This document shows, piece by piece, positions 7,601 to 13,408 of a stretch of DNA of 15,233 nt. The DNA comes from Candidatus Aphodoplasma excrementigallinarum (GTDB taxonomy: Bacteria; Bacillota; Clostridia; UBA1381; UMGS1253). Made by a program: the position numbers and the translations under genes. Under the pieces are notes generated by a model. That model was not told the DNA's origin and did not search any database. It worked only from the letters and a program-made list of their open reading frames with translations. Location of the stretch: the NCBI GenBank assembly GCA_018713805.1, contig DVOF01000232.1, forward strand, positions 1 to 15,233, written 5' to 3'. How positions within the stretch are numbered: position 1 is the stretch's first letter; every line of letters starts with the position of its first letter.

Positions 7601-8685
7601 AGCCTTGTGCAGAGCCCACCCTTGGAGTTGCCGTAAACGCCGATTTTGTCTACGTCAAAATGATAAGTATCCCCTTCGTAGTCCGCGAGATAGCGTATTT
7701 TGCGGATTGCGGCCGTATCCGACTTGATTCCGCTGTACACGTGTACCGAGTAGGTATAGTTGTCGCCTGTGACGCTCTCCGGGAGCGTATTCCCGTCAAA
7801 ATAGCCATAGTGGTCGTCCCGCGCCATCGGCACGTACGCGTAATCGAAGATTACGCCGGCGTATCCGCTAAACAGAAAGCCAGTCAGGTGCGGGCGCATG
7901 GCGCTCGTCCATGTTGCCACACGCGACTCCGCGCTCGACGCCACAGAATATACTGGCACCTTTTCGGCTGGTTTCGTCGGGTAGATAATATCCATGCGCA
8001 AGTCCATATCGAGCGGTGTGCCGTCTTTCTTTACGCAGTCATAAATGGATGCGGCCGTTACCTCGCGCACCTTTTTCGCCGTCCCGTCGCTGTAATGGAT
8101 TGTTTCGTCTCCGTATACTGCTTTAAAGTCGTTGTTCCATACGTTGACAATCATGTCGAGAACGCCGTCGGCCCCATGTTTGTCGATGGACCAATAGTAT
8201 TCGTCCAGTGTGACATTGTATCCCGACGGCACAACATAGGCGCACGACTTTTTGTATGCGGCGCCGCCCAGGTACATGCCGTAGCTGTCGATTTTCGTCC
8301 GTATGCCCTGGATGCTCCAGTCAAGGCCTGGGCTGACGGATTTTTCGTTGTTTCCATAGTCCAGTACAACGACGATATATCCCTTCTCCGCGAGCAGTTC
8401 ATGCACGATGTCGAAGTCGCTGTCCGTCCCGATACGCTCCGTATTCGTGTTGATTACGTAAAGAATTACAGGCGTCTGGTTGGTCGTTGCGCCGTTGTGA
8501 TAGGTATAGATGTCGACCGGGATACCGAGATACCCATCATCTGACAGCGGGGCGGAAGATTGAAGATACGTTTCCAGCCCCGCAATCCCGCCCGACATGC
8601 CCGCATCAGCGGACGCGGGTATGCTCATGCCGGTCAGCAGCATGAGCAGGCATAATACTGTGCTTAAAATACGTTTCATAAACAT
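1699..8685 (-). CDS. Giant secreted multidomain protein with N-terminal alpha/beta-hydrolase (esterase-like) domain
   Basis: The product has 2328 residues and a signal peptide (KRILSTVLCLLMLLTG, cleavage near ASA-DA, about residue 27). Two ATGs lie 6 bases apart (8685 and 8679), and either could be the start. Residues about 45-510 form an alpha/beta-hydrolase-like domain: the G-N-S-K-G elbow places the nucleophile at Ser354 and a likely catalytic His at 479 (CPELGHA); the acid is uncertain. An Ig-like domain follows (about 512-612). Next come alternating modules: DNRLRE-like (about 619-725, 925-1090, 1668-1805) and CBM4_9-like jelly rolls (about 730-910, 1092-1262, 1283-1475, 1481-1663, 1815-1965). 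Three InlB-type repeats (about 1990-2214) precede a C-terminal beta domain of unknown type. I see no SLH domain, LPXTG motif or membrane segment. A secreted, glycan-binding carbohydrate esterase is the best inference; the bond cleaved is unknown. It sits 31 bases after the aldolase gene and is probably in its operon. Confidence 0.85.
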   Translation of the reverse strand: MFMKRILSTVLCLLMLLTGMSIPASADAGMSGGIAGLETYLQSSAPLSDDGYLGIPVDIYTYHNGATTNQTPVILYVINTNTERIGTDSDFDIVHELLAEKGYIVVVLDYGNNEKSVSPGLDWSIQGIRTKIDSYGMYLGGAAYKKSCAYVVPSGYNVTLDEYYWSIDKHGADGVLDMIVNVWNNDFKAVYGDETIHYSDGTAKKVREVTAASIYDCVKKDGTPLDMDLRMDIIYPTKPAEKVPVYSVASSAESRVATWTSAMRPHLTGFLFSGYAGVIFDYAYVPMARDDHYGYFDGNTLPESVTGDNYTYSVHVYSGIKSDTAAIRKIRYLADYEGDTYHFDVDKIGVYGNSKGGLCTRLGAQNPETLAETRYFEGHHGETRYENGDIEDDGVGIIDGGEEQPWLTYSDGTPIPSNVQFVYANCGGGAETIREGHAPTYATGSMLDGSYYGFYPEVVNNCRIYDVPLLNFSCPELGHALGYGTDKDYGIDVYDALFDFAGYWLKGDSAQCEYIDITGGTENVPTDTDITLKFTGAIPEEEIKKVTVQNDVTGEYAGYTLTPSYGNTTWTLHVSGLLGGYAYTVHVPEDITAENGKPLKEAKSLGFVTVHEQKEAASRVAGASGMTLAKTESTDDGVYFVFDNADCSASTTTYLSFDVENDAANRVLVYAIDELDESNIENSTQGALLGEIALTGAGSYRLDITGHIKSLGAQKPAFVLRAANRTETKVISDYHFESESAVSGSLAGVSLGKFVKAAVSAEQNHTAGGSQSIKFDYMTKNDNAYFAWLPFDVVASFPNLIKGSALDATDLGRKFHISMSVYDTTSREVKAELTKTSGAFGAPDTIDWHATRCNIITEPGAWRTYSLDYRIDNPIYWSSLDKRTLSITAEPTGQTDNYHPMYLDDVTVTEEITAVTLSSAPSLVLHPAATVEQTPLHASYVESGPRSGESFAGSETLLVNGSCPSVSIGSYKKVYARFPLDGFSGMQDTEVTIDITNDHDGELYVYGVADPVQAAAWSAGTIHSMNAPANDRFGFGADVSGVYGGAPIAVIHVSGIGSHTIDITEYASYIQDLGGAYATLIFAMNSESDGQTVKLTESFENGSVPFAIQQGGDIISHGISPNEDHTTGTGSSYMMNTAFGYDRLKFDLLDCASLSSSDIGKRFTVTYWLKSDKTGSFFNSLLFRRGANENLQTKVQQYTTANEWQQFTYSFTLTEDEIPDNATADNISSWINFNLDGMGARADGGTEIVCAYIDDITVTGSVVGDVTFEIAPGYESTAAPVYEKTIDFDNLTEWRVGSSVSADEVNGSYDMTVSDLSDLSTISLADSAVTADHTTGTGKSLRLSMSNLNRYAKYRFFNLFDHNLTEEDIGRTFTVSFWAKRENVEGNAAFYAGLSSATGSYAGNTFFTSGLNPDLNTINAGDGEWKQFSYTITVEEDMLASSAGEYQNPALFTLRAYEWNNTFDMYIDDLTVTETTEAKTPYRYSCDWEGGQAVSGTSGEGAVNPGGFNWTANLTVSPEENHTAGEGTGKSLKFAVDGNGYRIFLNQITGTGALTAADIGKNYRAGFWMKADKAGTFQLSMTNTALAAANQPPTYPNEKIQTYTVPEADVGLWKKYTYDFTVTPEMVAAGANQLLLRPDSGTNGYNAANPATLYIDDITSAERIEGATVGLGCDQSAVVSNRALDGTEALTVSRSGMPAYVRKAYLHYAGSDNQYAQKAELTIHVTDAGAQTLNVYGITGFDYPNTLTYDTAPGSNADESMDANAVYGGKPLAQIQLDGPGSYTVDVTGYIRDNAPNDNIFAFTSDASGGTAYTNLDFETFGFAEGVDYSAFGGYAGTVGPSGGAARVNGITSAGEGIKILNLFGSGNASCKAGETYTVSADVTPYGADGEYDIVLGLCAPDADVASSAASAHETIAAGVTKRVSFTFTASGQEAADGLCALAVYAASAAPEDGLSIDNVSVSSNNPIQLAADATLQIDKPQQPEAAQMCDLYVSALGSGTILYSTGTGNQEELSTGAVRQAALGSEISLMARPLDGAKFLYWVQTDTGRIVSETASYTFAIGSDTDLTAIFTDNSGGKLVIFKNGRSRQIVSGTHTSGRALVPAAPYVMGYEFTGWLKDGAVQAIQEGDTVEVTDHTVFTAAYTQSAEQYHVIVENGSGSGAYRYNDPVMAVASAPEDGKKFSHWEREGKTVSYDETYRFYVTGNMTITAIYTDAAAAVEIRPILVMSTPVILAEENKIAFFAERDLPEEYTLIETGILLGQDADLMLGAPNTTKTVSITGANQGQLTVRKADVVPGEIWYGRAYMVYRDGGTVKTVYSDVVSGVLQ
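2044..2718 (-). repeat. Three InlB B-repeat-like units near the C-terminus of the giant exoprotein
   Basis: Residues about 1990-2073, 2079-2146 and 2150-2214 each end in the pattern hydrophobic-T-[AT]-x-[FY]-T (TDLTAIFTD, TVFTAAYT, TITAIYTD) and carry the mid-repeat signature of a Gly- or Lys-rich turn followed by F-x-x-W (AKFLYW, YEFTGW, KKFSHW). This is the Listeria-Bacteroides/InlB B-repeat fold, usually a surface spacer or an interaction unit. The three copies are diverged and contiguous. Confidence 0.7.
3697..6498 (-). repeat. Fourfold CBM4_9-like module repeat inside the giant exoprotein
   Basis: Four modules at about residues 730-910, 1092-1262, 1283-1475 and 1481-1663 share three signatures in the same order: an H-T-[AT]-G motif (His765, His1125, His1333, His1522), a D-[IL]-G-[KR] strand start leading to an aromatic core such as FTVTYWLK or FTVSFWAK, and a closing strand [IL]-D-D-[IVL]-T. 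The distance from HTxG to the DD pair is 130-140 residues in each. A DNRLRE-like domain interrupts the series after the first copy. A fifth, more diverged copy (about 1815-1965) keeps only the closing strand (SIDNVSV). Confidence 0.7.
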
Positions 8686-8716
8686 CCCTTACCTTTCCTT
8701 TCGTGTACGTTCATTT

Positions 8717-9544
8717 TTAATTGGCAAATATTTCTATGGCTTTTGCTGCGTCGTCCGTCATGGCTTTTACCGCAGCTGCCTCAACATCGTGGAAAAAGGT
8801 TTTGTCCGCAAGGGCTGCGGCCGCTGTGCCGCCTGCCTTTGCCATATAGGTATAGTAATTGATTTTGCGTATGCCGAGCGCAATCACTTTTTTGTAATCT
8901 TCACATTTGACGCCGCTCCCGCCGTGCATGACAAGCGGCACGTCCACCCTGCTTTTGATCTCGTTCAGCCGAGCAAAATCGAGCTTCGGCTGCTTGAGAT
9001 ATATACCGTGCGCCGTCCCGAATGCGCACGCCAGAGCGTCGATACCCGTCTTGCGCGCGAATGCCCCGGCTTCTTCCGGGTCGGTATAGATGCTCTCGCC
9101 GCTTTCACCGCCCGACTCTCGTGCGCCCATGGAGCCGATTTCCGCTTCCACCGCCGCGCCGTAGCGCCGCGCCATTTCGACGACGATTGCCGTGTTGGCG
9201 TAGTTTAATTCGTTTGGAAGCTCCGAGCCGTCGTACATGACCGAACAAATGCCCAGATCAAGCCCCCTTTTGATATAGCCAAGATCCGTCCCGTGGTCCA
9301 AATGTACGCATACGGGAACCGCCGCTTTGTCCGCCATAAGGAGCATAATGGGAGCAATTTCATCCATTTTACACAGCCCCATCTCTTCATGTACCTGCGC
9401 GTGCATCAGGATAACCGGTTCATTCAGCCGCTCGGCAGCCGCCAAAACCGCCCGGATACTTGCCAGGTTCGGCGTATTGAACGCGCCGATTGCGCATTTC
9501 CTGGCTTCTGCCAATTTTAAGATTTCTTTTAGTCCGATCAGCAT
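8717..9544 (-). CDS. Class II ketose-(bis)phosphate aldolase, GatY/KbaY/Fba family
   Basis: This 275-residue cytoplasmic TIM-barrel enzyme should carry out metal-dependent retro-aldol cleavage of a phosphorylated ketose, releasing dihydroxyacetone phosphate and an aldehyde. Catalytic residues are visible: H-L-D-H-G at 81-85 gives general acid Asp83 and metal ligand His84, with further ligands His179 (GTAHG) and His207 (HGGSG). These spacings match tagatose-bisphosphate aldolases. Asn229 lies in the phosphate-binding K-I-N motif. The C-terminal tail is short (family members are commonly 284-286 residues) and lacks the usual DPR motif, so the substrate may lack the second phosphate. The start overlaps the stop of the DUF4432 gene by 7 bases (ATGCTGA), with GGAGG upstream, so translation is probably coupled. 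The substrate is not assigned; a ketose-1-phosphate or tagatose bisphosphate are the candidates. Confidence 0.88.
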   Translation of the reverse strand: MLIGLKEILKLAEARKCAIGAFNTPNLASIRAVLAAAERLNEPVILMHAQVHEEMGLCKMDEIAPIMLLMADKAAVPVCVHLDHGTDLGYIKRGLDLGICSVMYDGSELPNELNYANTAIVVEMARRYGAAVEAEIGSMGARESGGESGESIYTDPEEAGAFARKTGIDALACAFGTAHGIYLKQPKLDFARLNEIKSRVDVPLVMHGGSGVKCEDYKKVIALGIRKINYYTYMAKAGGTAAAALADKTFFHDVEAAAVKAMTDDAAKAIEIFAN

Positions 9545-10524
9545 AGTTCTTCCTCCACAAATTCAAACGTAATTTGGAACGTCCTTTCCTGTCCCGGTTC
9601 CAATATTTCCAAAATACCCTTTTCCCGCATGGCGCTGCGGCCGTCGGGCAGGCAGTTGCCCGGTTCGAGCCCCAAAACGTACTCGCGCTCTCCCATCAGC
9701 TTCCATTCAGTAAAGTATGGGAGCGATTCTGCGTCGTATTGGATACGGACGCCCTTTTTGATATCGCCGTTATAGACCGATACGCACGTTTTGCCGGAAA
9801 GCGTGTGGTAATAGCACTTTTCCACATAGCCGCGCTGCGGCTTCTCCATGACGAGACAGGCTTCCATCCCTTCTTTTGCGTGCTCGTCCCGTGCGGCGAC
9901 CGCGCTTGACGGGACGGTGATCCTTGCGTGCTCCGACAGCAGGGGATAGCCCATATTGCAATGGTAGAGCACCTCGAGCGGCGTGCTGCGCGGTCCTGTG
10001 TTTTTTATCCGATCCGTCATGCGGATTTCATTTTTATCGAGCGGGCACACGTATTCCCGCTCTAAAACCAAATGGTGGGAAAACAGCGCCGCGTCGCGCA
10101 CGGTCAGCTCGATATGGAGCGCGCCGTCCTGGATAAAATAGCGGAAGGCTTCGCACGGCGTATGGGAGATGGTGCCGTGGAGCGGCAGGTCCTCCCCGTT
10201 GTCCGTACACGGCGTACCGACGGCGGTCAGGCCGCATGTCGTGAAGAACCCGCCCGTAAAGGATTTGAGGAAGCCGTCGCCCTTGTTGTCATAATACTTT
10301 GGCGACACATAGCCGCAGGGGGAAAAATACCCCATATTGTCGCCCTTGAGGCTGAGGAGGGAGATGTCCCCGCAGCGGTCGAGCGAAACTTCAAACGCAA
10401 GCCCTTTGCCGTTTTTTACTGACAGGAGCCGCATCCCGTCCGCCTTGCCGCCTGCAAGGCGCATTTCTCTGACCCCGTAAAGCTGAAGCTCGTGCCCAAT
10501 ATAGTTAGTTATCATCTTCCCCAT
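9538..10524 (-). CDS. DUF4432 / aldose-1-epimerase-like protein
   Basis: The 328-residue protein belongs to the galactose mutarotase-like beta-sandwich superfamily, DUF4432 branch. It shows GGFFTTCGL (about 91-99), LHGTISHTP (115-123), YHCNMGYPLL (187-196) and YVLGLEPGN (282-290). The conserved His116, His188 and Glu287 are the plausible catalytic or sugar-binding residues. Members act, or are predicted to act, as mutarotases interconverting alpha and beta anomers of a sugar or sugar acid. There is no signal peptide, so it is cytoplasmic. Next to a glycosidase and an isomerase, it would supply the anomer the isomerase uses; this is inference. The frame opens at ATG 10524, inside the kinase gene (20-base overlap). 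An in-frame ATG at 10515 has a better-spaced GGGGG upstream and may be the true start. Confidence 0.85.
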   Translation of the reverse strand: MGKMITNYIGHELQLYGVREMRLAGGKADGMRLLSVKNGKGLAFEVSLDRCGDISLLSLKGDNMGYFSPCGYVSPKYYDNKGDGFLKSFTGGFFTTCGLTAVGTPCTDNGEDLPLHGTISHTPCEAFRYFIQDGALHIELTVRDAALFSHHLVLEREYVCPLDKNEIRMTDRIKNTGPRSTPLEVLYHCNMGYPLLSEHARITVPSSAVAARDEHAKEGMEACLVMEKPQRGYVEKCYYHTLSGKTCVSVYNGDIKKGVRIQYDAESLPYFTEWKLMGEREYVLGLEPGNCLPDGRSAMREKGILEILEPGQERTFQITFEFVEEELC

Positions 10525-12010
10525 CCCCCATAATCGATTTCATCATTGGATAAAGCCGCTTGTACTTTTCAAACAGCTTCTTGTAGACCGCCACATTCTC
10601 CGCGTTTGGCGTAAAAGTTTTCTTTGGTTTGACAAAGCGCGCCCGCGCCTCGTTAAGATTGCCGCACAGCCCTATGGCGACAGATGAGAGCATACAGACC
10701 CCGCATGCGCCGGCCTCCGGCGCGTCGAGCGCGGTAATGGGCCGGCGCAAAATGTCTGCCTTGATCTGGAGCCATTGATCGGACGCCGCGCCGCCGCCCG
10801 CCGCGTAGAGCTGCGTTGGCGTTATGCCGAAGCGCGATAAATGCTCTAAGTTCAGCATGATTTCATAGGTGACGCCCTCCATCAACGCCCTGTAGACGTC
10901 GTAGCACGTATGCTCCAGTGTAAGGCCGGCGATTACGGCTTTTGCATCGTTGTCCATATATGGGTTTGCAGCGCCTGCGAAGTAGGGGAGAACCAGAAGG
11001 CCGGTCGGCCCGTCTTTTATGTTGCTGTTTAAAACGTCATAGACGTTTTCCCCGGTTTGTTTTGCCAGCTTACTTTCGTATTTTGCAAAATTGTCCCGGT
11101 ACCACTTCAGCGCCGCGCCGCCGGTATAGCTCAGCGCATAGCATACGTATTTGCCGCCGATATACGGTACGGCCGAGTAGCCCTCCGTGTAGAGCTGCCT
11201 GTTTTCCGGTATCGTATCAAAAACGGGCGTAACGCACTCGACGGTGCCGGTTCCGTCCACCGCCTGCCCTGGCGCAAAAACGCCTGCGCCCACCGCCGCG
11301 GCCGCCTGGTCATGCGCGCCGTTTACAACAATGATGTCGCCGCTGATGCCGAGCCTGTCTTTCACGCTTTTTCGGATTTTGCCGGCCGTAGTGCCCGATG
11401 GGACGGGCTTCGACATAAGGGACGGCGTAATGCCGGCGGCGGCAAAAATCTCGCCGCTCCAGCATTTTTTGCGGATATCAAACGCCATGGTGCGCGCCGC
11501 CAGGGAATCGTCGATCTGTGCGGCACCGGTCAGCATATAGATCAGGTAATCCTCCATGAGCATAACCCGCCGTGCCTGGCTAAAAATCTGCGGGCGGTGC
11601 TTTTTGAGCCACATCATTTTCGGCAGGCTGTACATCTGGTGCGGCTTTACGCCCGCGATTTGAATCAGCGTATCCTCTCCGAGCGTTTCGCACAGCGCCT
11701 GTGTCTCCCCACCGCCCCGCGGGTCGGTATAGAGCATGGCGGGGAGAAGCGGCCTATCGTCCTTGCCGAGCAAAACGAATGACTCGCCAAATGTCGTAAC
11801 GCCGATCGCCGCCAAATCCGCATACTTCGCCGCCGCAGCGCGTATGAGTTCGCAAACGGCCGCAAATATCGCTTCGGCGTCTATCTCATGCTCCCCGTTT
11901 ATCCTACTGACGTCGTATTCTTTGTATAAACGGGATACAAATTCGCCAGTTTCGTGATAGAGCGCCAGCTTGCATCCCGTCGTTCCTACGTCAAGTCCGC
12001 CAATCATCAT
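10505..12010 (-). CDS. FGGY-family carbohydrate kinase (xylulokinase/fuculokinase-like)
   Basis: The 501-residue protein has the two-domain ASKHA fold of FGGY sugar kinases at typical length. Phosphate-1 motif GGLDVGTTGCK contains Asp7. The catalytic base is Asp234 in NGAHDQ, matching the position of the XylB base. Phosphate-2 motif DGTGTVE is at about 252-258, and the adenosine motif AAGGGAASDQW lies near residues 410-420. It should transfer phosphate from ATP to a terminal hydroxyl of a ketose. The N-terminal substrate loop (TTFGESF, then YTDPRGG) is closer to fuculokinase-type loops than to the GQMHG of XylB, so D-xylulose is not a safe assignment. It starts 3 bases after the isomerase stop, with GAGGG inside the isomerase end. 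Two consecutive ATGs (12010, 12007) are possible starts. Confidence 0.9.
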   Translation of the reverse strand: MMIGGLDVGTTGCKLALYHETGEFVSRLYKEYDVSRINGEHEIDAEAIFAAVCELIRAAAAKYADLAAIGVTTFGESFVLLGKDDRPLLPAMLYTDPRGGGETQALCETLGEDTLIQIAGVKPHQMYSLPKMMWLKKHRPQIFSQARRVMLMEDYLIYMLTGAAQIDDSLAARTMAFDIRKKCWSGEIFAAAGITPSLMSKPVPSGTTAGKIRKSVKDRLGISGDIIVVNGAHDQAAAAVGAGVFAPGQAVDGTGTVECVTPVFDTIPENRQLYTEGYSAVPYIGGKYVCYALSYTGGAALKWYRDNFAKYESKLAKQTGENVYDVLNSNIKDGPTGLLVLPYFAGAANPYMDNDAKAVIAGLTLEHTCYDVYRALMEGVTYEIMLNLEHLSRFGITPTQLYAAGGGAASDQWLQIKADILRRPITALDAPEAGACGVCMLSSVAIGLCGNLNEARARFVKPKKTFTPNAENVAVYKKLFEKYKRLYPMMKSIMGDGEDDN

Positions 12011-12013
12011 CGT

Positions 12014-13408
12014 TTATCCCTCGATTTCTACAATATCGTAGCCCAAATAATACCGGAACGCTTCATCCAGGATATGTTTGACATGTCCGTTTGCGACGGT
12101 GGTATGGTGTTTGAAGCCGCCCCGCGCCAGCCGTATCAGTTTGTTTTGCAAGTCATCAATTTTTGCAACACCGCCGCAGCCGAAAAATTCTTTTTCGATG
12201 TTGTCATCCGTAAATTCACCCTCGCCGAAATAGATCGTGATTTTGCCATCCTCCGTTTTGCAGTTGGAAAATGTCATCGGGAACGCGGCGATTCGGCCCT
12301 CGTTCGTGCCCCAGCCGCAGCCCGGGTCGCCTTTGTCGAACATTTTGTGCGAGGTAACGGCGCCCTTTTCGCGCATGAGCTTCTGCGCGGTAGAGCCGCA
12401 GTGGAACAGGATTACCTTATCGGGGTCGCCGCCATAGTTGTTGTTCCAGTCGAGGCACGCCGCCGGCCCCTGCGTCGCCAGGGACAGCGCGCGCATGGTA
12501 ATGGCGGAGCACATATCGATTTCGCAGGAGGCGGTGACGCCCCTGTCGTTGAGCTCGGAGAGCAGCACGCACGGGCATACCCGCAGATACGTCTCCATTT
12601 CGTTCCAGCAGCGGAGCGCGATTGCGTCGAGATGGTATGCCGCAATATACTCGTCAAGAACGACGCTGATTTTCGCGAGCATCGTCTTCTTATCCTCCGG
12701 GACATTTGTAAAGTCCGTATATTGTTCCAAAACGGCCCTTTTCGCCGTTACGGTTTCATCGTCGTCGGCCTTTGCGCGGACGAACGCAAACAACTCCGAC
12801 AGGTCAAAGCATTCTACATTAATCCCGTGCCGCTGCATGGCGATTTCGTCGAAGCGCACCGTTTTAAATGCAGTCGTCCTTGCGCCGATACAGCCGATGG
12901 TAAACCGCTTCATACCGTTTACGACGCGGCATATGCCCGCAAAATCGTGCAGATTCTGCACAAATTCCCTGGAAAGCGGGTGTACGACGTGTGGCTTCAT
13001 CACCGTGTAGGGGATCTGGTACTGTTCAAACACATCCGTGACGGAGAACTTCCCGCAGAATGCGTCCCGGCGGTGCCGAAAGTCCATTTTGCCAATTTCG
13101 TCGGGATACGCCTGCATCAGAATGGGGACGCCGGCGTCCTGCAGGGCGGCGATTGCGCCGTTTTCGTCGACAAAGATCGGCATGCAAAGGATTACGCCGT
13201 CGTATTCGCCCTCGTGCGACTTCAGCCACTCGGCATAGAGCCGCCCCTCGTCGCGCGTTTCCACCGCGCCGTAGCGCGTGGCGTTTTGCTCCATGATAAG
13301 ATAGTCATAGCCCGCGCCGGTCACCGCCTTTACCATATCATCGCGTGCGCCCTCGATCAGTTCTGCCGGCATAAAGCCGCGGTTTCCAAAATATAATGCA
13401 AATTTCAT
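12014..13408 (-). CDS. L-fucose/L-arabinose isomerase-superfamily sugar isomerase
   Basis: The 464-residue cytoplasmic protein fits the FucI/AraA superfamily (COG2407 type), which converts aldoses to ketoses using Mn2+. Visible motifs are LRCWNEMETYL (265-275), CEIDMCS (295-301), LDWNNNYG (319-326), LFHCGS (334-339) and HHTTVANGH (434-442). Glu296 and Asp320 are 24 residues apart, the same spacing I recall for metal ligands Glu337 and Asp361 of E. coli FucI, and His435 or His442 would be the third ligand. It is shorter than FucI (about 590) and close to the length of many uncharacterised clostridial homologues. Its ATG overlaps the stop of the glycosidase gene (ATGA). The substrate is unknown: fucose, arabinose, galactose and apiose-like sugars are all possible for this superfamily. 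Confidence 0.88.
   Translation of the reverse strand: MKFALYFGNRGFMPAELIEGARDDMVKAVTGAGYDYLIMEQNATRYGAVETRDEGRLYAEWLKSHEGEYDGVILCMPIFVDENGAIAALQDAGVPILMQAYPDEIGKMDFRHRRDAFCGKFSVTDVFEQYQIPYTVMKPHVVHPLSREFVQNLHDFAGICRVVNGMKRFTIGCIGARTTAFKTVRFDEIAMQRHGINVECFDLSELFAFVRAKADDDETVTAKRAVLEQYTDFTNVPEDKKTMLAKISVVLDEYIAAYHLDAIALRCWNEMETYLRVCPCVLLSELNDRGVTASCEIDMCSAITMRALSLATQGPAACLDWNNNYGGDPDKVILFHCGSTAQKLMREKGAVTSHKMFDKGDPGCGWGTNEGRIAAFPMTFSNCKTEDGKITIYFGEGEFTDDNIEKEFFGCGGVAKIDDLQNKLIRLARGGFKHHTTVANGHVKHILDEAFRYYLGYDIVEIEG

Noticed and set aside
11954..13396. 480-codon plus-strand open frame opposite the isomerase gene
   Set aside because: Antisense to a well-supported isomerase. The protein is rich in Arg, His and Val with no family signature and no convincing ribosome binding site.
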